Positions 15,843-23,935 of a DNA stretch of 32,706 nucleotides are shown piece after piece (position 1 is the stretch's first letter; every line of letters begins with the position of its first letter). A program made the translations under genes and the position numbers. The stretch is from a bacterium. GTDB lineage: Bacteria; Sumerlaeota; Sumerlaeia; MVZB01. The notes under the pieces were generated by a model that did no database searches, was not told where the DNA came from, and saw only the letters and a program-made list of their open reading frames with translations. The stretch spans positions 1 to 32,706 of the forward strand of contig JAJFUE010000039.1 in assembly GCA_021372575.1 (NCBI GenBank), in the 5' to 3' direction.

Positions 15843-18800
15843 ATGACCGCTCAGCGACCCAACCGGCTCGAAATCGGACTCAAGCCCGGCGTCACCGACG
15901 CCCGCGGCGAACACGTCGCCCACGGCGCCAGCGCGCATTTGGGACTGCCGTCCCTGCGCGTGCGCACGCGCGACGTCATGATTTTCGACGTGGCGCTCAG
16001 CGCGGATGAACTCGAGGCCGTCACGCGCGAATTCACCGATCCGGTCATCCAGACGAGCGCCTCGCCGCGGCTCGAGACCGACGGCGCGTTCGATTGGATG
16101 GTCATCGTCGGCTTCAAGCCGGGCGTGACGGACAACGTCGGGCGCACGGCGCGGGCGGCACTGATCGATATCCTGGGGCGCAAGCTGGCCGCCAATGAGG
16201 CGGTCTATACGGCGACGTCGTACCTGATTTCGGGCGGGAGCCTTTCGCGCAAACAGGCCGAGGCGCTGGCGCGCGACCTGCTCGCCAACACGCTGATCGA
16301 GACGATCGAGGTGATCTCGCCGGAGGAATGGGCCGCAGGCAAGCCGGCGATCAAGGTGCCAAAGGTGAGCGCCAAGCCCGAGCGGAAAGTCGAGCGCGTT
16401 GACTTGAACGTGAGCGACGAGGAGCTGATGAAGATCAGCTCGAGCCGGACGCTTTCGCTGTCGCTGGTTGAGATGCAAACGATCCGCGAGCATTTCGCGT
16501 CGGAAGCAAGCAAAGCCGAACGCAAGGCCGCGGGGCTGGACGAGCGGCCGACGGATGTGGAACTGGAGATGCTCGCACAGACGTGGAGCGAGCACTGCAA
16601 GCACAAGATTTTTAACGCGCTGATCGACTACGAAGACGAGGACGGATCGCACCGAACGATCGATTCGCTGTTCAAGAGCTACGTGAAGGCGGCGACGGAC
16701 GAGGTCGCCAAGCGGCGGCCGTGGCTCGTTTCGGTCTTTCATGATAATGCCGGCGTGATCGCATACAACGACCGAATGGACCTGGTCTATAAGGTCGAGA
16801 CGCACAACTCGCCGAGCGCGCTGGAGCCGTACGGCGGCGCGATGACCGGGATCGTCGGCTGCAACCGCGACCCGCTGGGGACGGGCCTGGGCGCGGAGCT
16901 TTTGATCAACGTGTGGGGCTACTGCTTCGCCTCGCCGGAGACGCCTGACGAATCGGTCCCGGAGGGGATGATGCACCCGCGGCGGCTGCGCGACGGCGTC
17001 CACAAGGGCGTCATCGACGGCGGCAACCAGTCGGGCATCCCGTACGGCGTGGGCTGGGAGTTCTTCGACCCGCGCTACATGGCCAAGCCGCTGGTGTATT
17101 GCGGGACGCTCGGGATTATGCCGAAGCAGCTGCCGGACGGGCGGCCGGCTTCGGTGAAATCGCCGCACGTTGGTGATTTGATCGTCATGGCCGGCGGGCG
17201 GATCGGCAAGGACGGCATCCACGGCGCGACGTTCAGTTCGGAAGAGCTGCACGCGGATTCGCCGGTGCAGGCGGTGCAGATCGGCGACCCAATCACGCAA
17301 AAGAAGATGAGCGACTGGCTGATCGAGGCGCGCGACGCGGGTTTGTATAGCGCGGTCACGGACAACGGCGCGGGCGGGCTTTCGAGTTCGGTCGGTGAGA
17401 TGGCCGAGATGACCGGCGGCGCGGACGTCGATCTGTCCAACGCGCCTTTGAAATACGAGGGCCTTCAACCGTGGGAAATCTGGCTGAGCGAGGCGCAGGA
17501 ACGGATGACGCTCGCCGTGCCGCCGGAGAAGATCGAAGCGCTCAAGGATCTGGCGCGGCGGCGCGATGTGGAGCTGAGCGTGCTGGGCACGTTCACCACA
17601 TCGGGGCGGCTCAAGCTGAGCCACGCCGGCGAGGTCGTCGCGCTGATCGACATGCAGTTCCTGCACGAGGGCGACCCGCGATACCAGTTGCGCGCGCAGT
17701 GGAAAAGGCCGCAGTTCGAACGGCCGGCGCTGCCGGCGGACAACGATTTGACGGGCGAACTGCTCGGGCTGCTCATGCGGCTCAACATGGCTTCGGACGA
17801 GAGCAAGGCGCGGCAGTACGACCACGAGGTCAAGGGGCGCACGGTGGTCAAGCCGTGGGTCGGCGCCGAGCGCGACGTGCCGAGCGACGCGACGGTGTTC
17901 ATCGCCGAATACGGCGGGCGCGAGGGGATCGTGCTTTCAGCCGGGTTCAATTCACACCTCGGCGACATCGATTGCTACAACATGATGGGGTGGGTCATCG
18001 ACGAGGCGATCCGGCGGATTATCGCGGTCGGCGGGCGCGTCGATTACATCGCCGGGCTCGACAACTTCTGCTGGCCGGACCCGGTGGAGTCGGCCTCGAC
18101 ACCCGACGGCAAATACAAGCTGGCGCAACTCGTACGCGCGAACATGGGCCTCTACGACTACTGCGTCGCGTTCGGCGTGCCGCTCATTTCGGGCAAGGAC
18201 TCGATGAAGAACGACTCGAGCCGCGGCGGGCGCAAGATATCGATCCCGCCGTCGGTGTTGTTCTCGGCGATCGGGCGGATCGACGACATCGACAAGGCCG
18301 TGACGCTCGAGGCCAAACGCGCGGGCGACCTCGTGTACGTGATCGGGCAGACGCGGTCGGAGCTCGCGGGAAGCGAATACGCATGGATGTCGAGCGAGCG
18401 CGCCGGCAAGGGGTGGGACGAAGGCCCGACGATCGGCGGGAAGATTCCGGAGATCAACGCGGGCGCGATGTGGCAGGTGTACGAGGCCACGGAGAAGGCG
18501 GTGAAGGCGGGGCTTGTGCGGTCGCTGCACGCGCCGGCGCTGGGTGGGCTCGCGGCGGGGTTTGCGCGGGTTTCAATGGGCGGCGAGATGGGGCTGTCCG
18601 TCGAGCTCGAGGCGATCCCGACGGGAGAAGGCATGAACCCGACCGAGTGCCTGTTCAGCGAAAGCGCGGGGCGGTTCATTGCGACGGTCGCGCCGGAGAA
18701 CGCGAGAGAATTCGAGAAGCTGTTTAACGGGATTCCGTGCGGTCGCGTCGGCGTGGTCGGCGAGCAGCCATACCTGATCGTGACGGCCCACGGCGGGACG

Positions 18801-18866
18801 CCGATCGTGAAGCTGGATTTAAAAGAAGCCAAGATGGCATGGAAAAGCGCGCTGGCGGACGAGTAA
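15843..18866 (+). CDS. purL: FGAM synthase with N-terminal PurS-like domains (PurSL fusion)
   Basis: This enzyme converts FGAR to FGAM with ATP and ammonia in purine synthesis. The 1007 residues start at ATG 15843; the frame is open further upstream but that part overlaps the PIN gene. The first 170 residues contain two PurS-like units, each with a GLKPGVTD or GFKPGVTD motif. The catalytic part follows: TWSEHCKHKIFNA with the catalytic His, ETHNSPSALEPYGGA, GGNQSGIPYGVGW, and the second half with ISGKDSMKN. No glutaminase (PurQ) domain is attached, and no purQ is in the window, so ammonia must come from a separate PurQ. The gene is 112 bases after the PIN toxin and is followed by AT-richer DNA. 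Confidence 0.96.
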   Translation: MTAQRPNRLEIGLKPGVTDARGEHVAHGASAHLGLPSLRVRTRDVMIFDVALSADELEAVTREFTDPVIQTSASPRLETDGAFDWMVIVGFKPGVTDNVGRTARAALIDILGRKLAANEAVYTATSYLISGGSLSRKQAEALARDLLANTLIETIEVISPEEWAAGKPAIKVPKVSAKPERKVERVDLNVSDEELMKISSSRTLSLSLVEMQTIREHFASEASKAERKAAGLDERPTDVELEMLAQTWSEHCKHKIFNALIDYEDEDGSHRTIDSLFKSYVKAATDEVAKRRPWLVSVFHDNAGVIAYNDRMDLVYKVETHNSPSALEPYGGAMTGIVGCNRDPLGTGLGAELLINVWGYCFASPETPDESVPEGMMHPRRLRDGVHKGVIDGGNQSGIPYGVGWEFFDPRYMAKPLVYCGTLGIMPKQLPDGRPASVKSPHVGDLIVMAGGRIGKDGIHGATFSSEELHADSPVQAVQIGDPITQKKMSDWLIEARDAGLYSAVTDNGAGGLSSSVGEMAEMTGGADVDLSNAPLKYEGLQPWEIWLSEAQERMTLAVPPEKIEALKDLARRRDVELSVLGTFTTSGRLKLSHAGEVVALIDMQFLHEGDPRYQLRAQWKRPQFERPALPADNDLTGELLGLLMRLNMASDESKARQYDHEVKGRTVVKPWVGAERDVPSDATVFIAEYGGREGIVLSAGFNSHLGDIDCYNMMGWVIDEAIRRIIAVGGRVDYIAGLDNFCWPDPVESASTPDGKYKLAQLVRANMGLYDYCVAFGVPLISGKDSMKNDSSRGGRKISIPPSVLFSAIGRIDDIDKAVTLEAKRAGDLVYVIGQTRSELAGSEYAWMSSERAGKGWDEGPTIGGKIPEINAGAMWQVYEATEKAVKAGLVRSLHAPALGGLAAGFARVSMGGEMGLSVELEAIPTGEGMNPTECLFSESAGRFIATVAPENAREFEKLFNGIPCGRVGVVGEQPYLIVTAHGGTPIVKLDLKEAKMAWKSALADE

Positions 18867-18919
18867 AAATATTAGTATAATTATTGTGAATTGGTTGAAC
18901 GTTTTTCATTGGGTGATTT

Positions 18920-19135
18920 ATGAATAGCGACGAACGCCCCGTTTTCAAAACACGATTGACGACAATCGAAAATCAGGACGAGTTCGATCGGGAGTTCTGG
19001 CGCGAGGCCGGGCCGAAAGCGCGCCTTGACGCCGCCGCGGAAATGACGCGCGAATATTATCTGATCAAAGGCATCAATCCCGATGAAGCCATATTTCAAA
19101 GAACTGTTGGGCATCTTCAACGACAAGCACGTTGA
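18920..19135 (+). CDS. Small partner protein of nucleotidyltransferase, module 1
   Basis: This 71-residue hydrophilic protein contains DREFWREAGPKARLDAAAEM, then TREYYLIKG, and ends with FQRTVGHLQRQAR. It overlaps the start of the nucleotidyltransferase gene by 53 bases in another frame, so translation is probably coupled. The small genes I know beside such nucleotidyltransferases often carry an FW...RL...E pattern and an IKG motif, which this has. A role as antitoxin is inference from position and size. Its EFW motif is shared with the small ORF at 20618. Confidence 0.7.
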   Translation: MNSDERPVFKTRLTTIENQDEFDREFWREAGPKARLDAAAEMTREYYLIKGINPDEAIFQRTVGHLQRQAR

Positions 19136-19529
19136 GTATCTCGTCATCGGCGCCCACGCAGTTATCTTCTACACCGTTCCCCGCTACACCATAGATCATG
19201 ATGTTTGGGTCAACCCAACGGAAGAAAACGCGTGCAAAGTATTCGAATCGCTCATCGAATTCGGCGCGCCGCTTGAGGGCGTCACATGGAAAGATTTTGC
19301 AGTCGCGAATAACGTATTTCAAATGGGCATCACGACGGAACGAATCGATATCATCACATCAACCGCGGGCCTGAATTTTCCCGATTGCTGGAGTCGGCGA
19401 GTTGATTTTGTTTACGACAACATACAGGTTCATTTCATCGGCAAAGATGATTTGATCGCAAACAAGAAAAAGGTTGGCCGTCCGCAGGATTTGTTGGATG
19501 TGGAGAAATTAATCACCGCACAAAACTAA
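19083..19529 (+). CDS. MNT/DUF6036-type nucleotidyltransferase, module 1
   Basis: The 148 residues have a minimal polymerase-beta-like nucleotidyltransferase core. YLVIGAHAVIFYTVPRYT is the helix that normally carries GG, here GA. IDHDVWV supplies the paired metal-binding Asp residues. A third part, VHFIGKDDLIANKKKVGRPQ followed by DLLDVEKL, is the usual C-terminal signature. Related enzymes act as toxins that add nucleotides to tRNA or to proteins, and others are antitoxins; which applies is not shown. It overlaps the small partner gene upstream. Base composition is richer in A and T than in the flanking purL, which suggests acquisition. Confidence 0.82.
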   Translation: MKPYFKELLGIFNDKHVEYLVIGAHAVIFYTVPRYTIDHDVWVNPTEENACKVFESLIEFGAPLEGVTWKDFAVANNVFQMGITTERIDIITSTAGLNFPDCWSRRVDFVYDNIQVHFIGKDDLIANKKKVGRPQDLLDVEKLITAQN

Positions 19530-19568
19530 CGTGCTCTCACCATAATTATAATTTCGCCTCTTGCTGCA

Positions 19569-20595
19569 CTAATCCGTCATCTGCATCAGCAAATGGAAGA
19601 CTTTGTCCCACGGTTCAGCACAGAAACAGTATTCGGTTGGCTCGATACCGGCGGGGAGTGGGTGGTTGAGTTGATCGCTCCCCGGAAGGGTGTAAGGGGT
19701 TTTTTCGAGAACTTTGATCAGCATGCCTTCGATCGAACCGGTTGCAGCTTCCGGATCGATAATATTTTCGAAATTAAGACTGGAATAATCTGGGCCGAAA
19801 CAGCCTGAGGCACGGCCCATGACTGCACATGACTGCAACCGGCGCAATCAAACAAAAATAAAGCACTATCCCAGGCGTGTCGTGGTAATCCTTCCTTGCG
19901 CTTGCGTTGCAGATAAAAACCGAAAAATATACTCCCAAGCCGCCATTTTCGAGAATTCGAATTGATAGGCCGGGCTCTTTTCCGATTTTATCAATCAATG
20001 GATTGATGACCCTGTTGATCGGCCAGCAATCGGTTTCGGCCACATTGCGATCGTATCCCGGCACCAGAGGCGCCCATTCGGATAGCTTCTTCAGGTTGTT
20101 TTCGTTAAGAAGGTCAACGGGATCAAACGCCTGAATATCAAAGGGATCGAGCAGGCCATCCTTGATTCTTTTTGCTAAATTGAGTGGTCTCGGTGTTTGC
20201 CAATCTTCCGCGAAGTCAATTCGATAACATTTCTTCGAACGAGGCGCCGCCGGTTCCAATTTGGTATCCACGTAAACGAAACCACGCTGGTCAATGCCGA
20301 TAATATTGGCGTGGATGATAACATCGGCGGGCATCTTACCCGCCCTGCGATAAGACTCGCAGCCGTAAGATTCCAATTGATGGCAATCGTCCTGAGCGGC
20401 GATGACGATGTATTCACGGCCTTCAAGTTTTTGGCGACACGCACCCGCGCCATCAACCATGAAAATCAGTTCCCAGTTCTGGGTCGTTTCGTTTATCTGT
20501 TGTTTCAGTTCCGTGGCAAAGGATTGCCAAATTTCAAAGTGATCGGGCGGCTCTGGTTTATCGTGAATACCGCGTAGGAAATTCATAATCGACAT
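19569..20595 (-). pseudogene. Frameshifted gene of unknown function
   Basis: An N-terminal frame starts at ATG 20595 and reads about 215 plausible residues to YFSV near 19915. Past that point its composition turns irregular and it ends near 19774. A different frame supplies a convincing C-terminus (SLNFENIIDPEAATGSIEGM through WDKVFHLLMQMTD) ending at 19569. The third frame carries a plausible middle segment (RKEGLPRHAWDSALFLFD). At least two frame changes are needed, one near a TTTTT run about 19915 and one near a 10-bp tandem duplication of CATGACTGCA at 19818-19837. I recognise no domain. It follows the 71-residue small ORF by 22 bases on the same strand, so it was probably part of that module. 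Confidence 0.55.
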
Positions 20596-20617
20596 GCTGA
20601 TCGCTCCAGCGTTTAAG

Positions 20618-20833
20618 TCAGCCCATGGGAGGCGACTTCGGGGTATCGTCGTCGTAACCGGGAATATGCCAGACGCAGGCGCGCGGGTCGCGGTCTTTGA
20701 CGAGCGGGTAAATCATCTTTTGCATGCGAATCAGGATGCGTACTTTTTCATGAATTGGCAGTGAAGCGAGCCATTTGCGCCGCTTTTCCTTGCCGTCGAT
20801 CGCTTTCCAGAATTCGGTTTCTAACGGGTCCAT
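20618..20833 (-). CDS. Small partner protein of nucleotidyltransferase, module 2
   Basis: This 71-residue hydrophilic protein begins MDPLETEFWKAIDGKEKRRK and ends in HIPGYDDDTPKSPPMG. I use ATG 20833 with GGTGG five bases upstream; a GTG at 20842 would add three residues. It overlaps the 3' end of the nucleotidyltransferase gene by 13 bases. Its TEFWK segment near the N-terminus resembles REFWR in the module 1 small ORF, with a Lys at nearly the same distance after it. Gene order is reversed relative to module 1. Function unknown; an antitoxin-like role is inference. Confidence 0.68.
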   Translation of the reverse strand: MDPLETEFWKAIDGKEKRRKWLASLPIHEKVRILIRMQKMIYPLVKDRDPRACVWHIPGYDDDTPKSPPMG

Positions 20834-21315
20834 TCGAGCCACCGCGTTTCCAGGCCATGCCGTTTCAGAATGGCTTGAAGTAGAGCCTCGTCAATTCGCG
20901 CATCCTTGCGGAACAAATTCACGCGTTCGCGGTCCTTCGCCCTTCCGGTTTGCAGACAAATGGCAATCAAATATTCGACTTTGAGAACGAATGCGGGGGT
21001 ATTTTGAGAGTTTAATTCCTGTGCCTGATCCATGGCCTCCATAAGCAAATCATTATATGCAGGCAGGAACTGAACGGGAATGCCTTCGATAAGAATGCAT
21101 TCGCCCTGCGCGGCATACCCGCGCCCCCGCAATTCATCGTAGATCGACGACAATGAAATGAGGTTCCCCTTGAGAGGCAGGATCACAAACACATCAAGGT
21201 CGTAGGTTGCAACCGGCTCGACATAAAACATCGCGGCCATCGCGCCACCGATGGCGTAACTCTTGATGACGCCATCGCGCTTCAGTTCGTTAAGGACCTG
21301 CAGGGTTTTCTCCAT
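20821..21315 (-). CDS. DUF6036/AbiEii-like nucleotidyltransferase, module 2
   Basis: The 164-residue protein contains the nucleotidyltransferase helix KSYAIGGAMAAMFYVEP followed by ATYDLDVFV. This gives the Gly-Gly and the paired Asp residues of the polymerase-beta superfamily. PVQFLPAYNDLLMEAMD and the C-terminal LIAICLQTGRAKDRERVNLF match the AbiEii/DUF6036 type, where an Arg/Lys-rich Asp-containing helix closes the fold. GAGGTG lies a few bases before ATG 21315. The small ORF and the frameshifted gene follow on the same strand, probably one operon. It is not closely similar to the module 1 enzyme, so this is a second independent module 1.3 kb away. Confidence 0.82.
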   Translation of the reverse strand: MEKTLQVLNELKRDGVIKSYAIGGAMAAMFYVEPVATYDLDVFVILPLKGNLISLSSIYDELRGRGYAAQGECILIEGIPVQFLPAYNDLLMEAMDQAQELNSQNTPAFVLKVEYLIAICLQTGRAKDRERVNLFRKDARIDEALLQAILKRHGLETRWLEWTR

Positions 21316-21342
21316 CGCTCACCTCGATGGGAAAATCATATT

Positions 21343-21372
21343 CGATTACGATTACGATTACGAGCACGAGCA
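21343..21372 (+). repeat. Hexamer array, copy 3 (CGATTA x3, CGAGCA x2)
   Basis: Three CGATTA units and two CGAGCA units end 10 bases from the stop of the Memo-like gene (minus strand). Orientation relative to the gene is the same as in copies 1 and 2. Confidence 0.9.
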
Positions 21373-21381
21373 CGAAATTGA

Positions 21382-22599
21382 TCAATAAATCGGCATGGAC
21401 GCGAACGTGACCATGGAGTCGGTCTCTTCCTCGTGCCATTGCTGGTAGTCGATGTCGCCGGGTTTGCCGGAGCCGAGGACGTGCAGCATGACATAGACGG
21501 CCGTTGTCGCATCGACGTGGCGGGCGTTGCCGTCGCGGCGGATATCGGAGAAGAAGCCCTCGGGATCCATCGCCGTAACGCGCTCGAGCATCTCGCCGTC
21601 CTGGCGGCGCACGGACTGCATGCGCAGGTCGTCGATGCCTTGTTCGTCGCCGAACTTGCGGCCGACATGGCTCAGATCGACGCTGGCGATGATGCAGACG
21701 CGGCCCTCGTATTCGTTGATGAGGCGGCGCAGCGCCTTGATGAAATCGCCGATTTCGGGGCGCTCGATCGGCGGACGGCCGTCGGGGATTAATTCCTCCG
21801 GAAGGCCGGAGCAAAGAATCGGCAGGATCGAGAAAGCAGGGCCGTTGCGGTGCAGGTATTTGAGACCCACGGCGGCGAACTCGACGCTGTGCTCGAAACG
21901 GTGGACGGACGCGCCGCTCAGGCGCGCAGCTCCATAAAGCTCGGCGAGGCGGGCCGCGGCGGTTTCGTCGGTTTTCACGAGGCCGAGCGGCGTCTCAAAG
22001 CTCTTGCTGGTCGAGACGAACACATTGCGCGCGGGCTGGTGCGCCACGCCGAGGATGATGTAGAGGTCGGCGGGGCGCCCGGGGTCGAGCTGCGACAGCC
22101 CCCCCGCGATCGTGCGGCCGCCGATACGCCAATCGATGTGCGGGATGATGAGGCCGCGCGGGTGCGGGCCGATCCCGTCCTTGCCGTCGAGGCCATCGAA
22201 AACATGGTCGAAATATTTCTCGCACTCGGCGGGGTCATCCGGGTAGGCGCTGCCGGCGTGCGATGCCGGACGCGCGGGAAGGGCCTCGTATTCGCGCTCG
22301 AGCTCGAGACGGCGCGCCGCGGCGCGTTCGTTCTCGAGCAGGTAGAACTTGTCCATTTCGGCAAGGATCGAGTCGATCTGCTCGCGCGGCAGGAGGACGC
22401 CGCCGGCCTTGCGCATGAGCTGTTGCTGAACGTCTTCGACGGACGTGCGGCCGTCGAACATCAACATGACGAGGAACATCGGCAACGGAACGGCCAGCGT
22501 TTCCTGGCAGAGGCCTTCCGGGTCGCGAATGATCACGGCCGGCTCGCCCTGGTTCTCGACGCCGTAGGCTTCAACGAAACGCAAACGTGGATGATTCAT
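21382..22599 (-). CDS. Memo-like protein (AmmeMemoRadiSam system protein B)
   Basis: The C-terminal 290 residues match the Memo fold, related to class III extradiol dioxygenases. Examples are GLIIPHIDWRIGGRTIAGG, DLYIILGVAHQPARNVF, FEHSVEFAAVGLKYL and SVDLSHVGRKFG, in which the conserved His residues would line a metal site. The first 110 residues form an extra N-terminal domain (VPLPMFLVMLMFDGRTSVED, then a charged helix) resembling a small helical regulatory domain. The start at ATG 22599 gives 405 residues; the open frame further upstream has no support. In other genomes Memo clusters with AMMECR1 and a radical SAM enzyme, and neither is present here. The biochemical role of bacterial Memo is not settled. 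Confidence 0.88.
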   Translation of the reverse strand: MNHPRLRFVEAYGVENQGEPAVIIRDPEGLCQETLAVPLPMFLVMLMFDGRTSVEDVQQQLMRKAGGVLLPREQIDSILAEMDKFYLLENERAAARRLELEREYEALPARPASHAGSAYPDDPAECEKYFDHVFDGLDGKDGIGPHPRGLIIPHIDWRIGGRTIAGGLSQLDPGRPADLYIILGVAHQPARNVFVSTSKSFETPLGLVKTDETAAARLAELYGAARLSGASVHRFEHSVEFAAVGLKYLHRNGPAFSILPILCSGLPEELIPDGRPPIERPEIGDFIKALRRLINEYEGRVCIIASVDLSHVGRKFGDEQGIDDLRMQSVRRQDGEMLERVTAMDPEGFFSDIRRDGNARHVDATTAVYVMLHVLGSGKPGDIDYQQWHEEETDSMVTFASMPIY

Positions 22600-22835
22600 G
22601 GTTCGATCTTTAGTGTGGTCGGCCCGGCCCGGGAAGACAAGCCGGCGCGAAGCAACTTGCTTCTTCCAATTGTCGTCGATTCGGCCGCGATAAACAAGCC
22701 GCCTTGTTTGCGAACAGGCGGTAACCGTAGCGACGCCCATTTGCACAAAAACGGGTGGCGGGAAATTCGCGCTTCGGGCAAGTCCTCATGCGAGGTGCAC
22801 GCCGATTGGGAATCACCCCGTCATCCGTCAAATAT

Positions 22836-22844
22836 ATTATACCA
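22836..22844 (-). promoter_or_regulatory. Extended -10 element, probably for the Memo-like gene
   Basis: On the minus strand the sequence reads TGGTATAAT, a full extended -10 box. The -35 region is weak. It would give a leader of about 230 bases. Confidence 0.4.
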
Positions 22845-22891
22845 GAACCGGCCGAAATTCGCGAATGGTGCGGCCGGCCGGCGGAAAGGGA

Positions 22892-22927
22892 ATAGGTCTT
22901 ATAGGTCATATAGGTCTTATAGGCCTG
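22892..22927. repeat. ATAGGTCTT nonamer array
   Basis: Four 9-bp units, ATAGGTCTT, ATAGGTCAT, ATAGGTCTT and ATAGGCCTG, lie 62 bp upstream of the mqnD start. Confidence 0.85.
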
Positions 22928-22989
22928 ATTCGAATATGATACGATATCCGCGCTTGATGCATGGCGAAGCAACCGGTGGGAGTGGTTCC

Positions 22990-23832
22990 ATGGCTTTCGT
23001 TGACCTGATTCGACTGGGGCACAGCCCCGATCCCGACGACGCGTTCATGTTCTACGGGCTGGCGCGCGGGGCGGTCGATTGCGAGGGGCTGCGGTTCGAG
23101 CACAGGCTTGAGGACATTGAGACGCTGAACAAGCGCGCGTTCAATGGGGAGCTCGAGGTGACGGCGCTCTCGGTAAACGGCTACACGCACGTGTGCGACA
23201 AATACGTTCTGCTGAACACCGGCGCGAGCATGGGAGTCGGCTACGGACCGATGCTGGTGGCGCGCGAACCGCTCGTGCCGGGGGCGCTGCGCGGCGCGAA
23301 GATCGCCGTGCCGGGCGAATACACGACCGCGTTCCTGACGCTCAAGATGTGGCTCGGCGAATTCACGCCGGTGATCGTGCCGTTCGACCAGATTTTCCGC
23401 GCCGTGCGACAGGGCGGCGTCGATGCGGGACTGATCATCCACGAGGGGCAACTGACGTTCGAGCAGGAAGGTTTTTACTGCGTGGCCGATCTGGGCAAAT
23501 GGTGGATGGAAGGCCCGGGCGAAGGGCTGCCGCTGCCGCTGGGCGTCAACGGCGTGCGCCGCGACCTCGGCGCGGATGTTTGCAAAAGGATCGACCGCGT
23601 GCTGAAACGGTCGATCGAATACGGCATGGCACACCGCGCCGAGGCCGTGAAGTATTCGATGCAGTGGGGGCGGGGACTGGACGAGTCGCTGGCCGACCGG
23701 TTCGTCGGGATGTACGTCAACGACTGGACGCTCGAGACCGGCGGCAAGGGCCGGCCGGCAATCGAGCGGTTTGTGGATTACGCACGCGACCGCGGGCTGG
23801 TGCCGGCCGAAAGCAAGGTTGAGTTCGTGTAA
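22990..23832 (+). CDS. mqnD: 1,4-dihydroxy-6-naphthoate synthase of the futalosine pathway
   Basis: MqnD converts cyclic dehypoxanthine futalosine to 1,4-dihydroxy-6-naphthoate in the alternative menaquinone route. The 280 residues show the family pattern of a periplasmic-binding-protein-like fold: LGHSPDPDDAFMFYGL at the N-terminus, EDIETLNKRAFNGELEVTA, GVGYGPMLVAREPL, the loop PGEYTTAFLTLKMW, and VDAGLIIHEGQLTFEQ with the active-site His region. DLGKWW and LPLPLGVNGVRRDLG follow. GGTGGGAG (22975-22982) lies 7 bases before ATG 22990, which decides the start over upstream ATGs. No other mqn gene is nearby. MqnA shares the fold, but the HSPDPDDAFMF and LIIHE motifs favour MqnD. Confidence 0.93.
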   Translation: MAFVDLIRLGHSPDPDDAFMFYGLARGAVDCEGLRFEHRLEDIETLNKRAFNGELEVTALSVNGYTHVCDKYVLLNTGASMGVGYGPMLVAREPLVPGALRGAKIAVPGEYTTAFLTLKMWLGEFTPVIVPFDQIFRAVRQGGVDAGLIIHEGQLTFEQEGFYCVADLGKWWMEGPGEGLPLPLGVNGVRRDLGADVCKRIDRVLKRSIEYGMAHRAEAVKYSMQWGRGLDESLADRFVGMYVNDWTLETGGKGRPAIERFVDYARDRGLVPAESKVEFV

Positions 23833-23844
23833 GCTGCCAGCGCT

Positions 23845-23900
23845 GACAAAAAACCGAAAAAGAGAAAACAGCCGTGGGTTCGGTCTCCAACCTACGGCTG
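23845..23900 (-). terminator. Intrinsic terminator of the peptidoglycan hydrolase gene
   Basis: CAGCCGTGGGTT (23869-23880) and AACCTACGGCTG (23889-23900) form a 12-bp stem with one G-T wobble and an 8-base loop. On the minus strand a T-rich tract (TTTTCTCTTTTTCGG, 23868 downwards) follows. It lies 36 bases past the hydrolase stop and could also slow transcription from mqnD. Confidence 0.8.
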
Positions 23901-23935
23901 CTTCATTCAATGGTCGTTGCATTATTCAAACGACA

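Larger units (their letters stand above)
22600..22989. other. Divergent intergenic region between Memo-like gene and mqnD
   Basis: This 390-bp gap holds the promoters of both genes, a nonamer array (22892-22927), and an AT-rich core near 22831-22842. No gene is supported in it. Confidence 0.6.

Noticed and set aside
15786-17825. 679-codon frame antisense to purL
   Set aside because: Arg/His/Leu-rich composition and no recognisable motif, opposite a textbook purL.
21850-22989. Upstream extension of the mqnD frame
   Set aside because: It overlaps the Memo-like gene antisense. The normal MqnD N-terminus begins at 22990 with a good Shine-Dalgarno.
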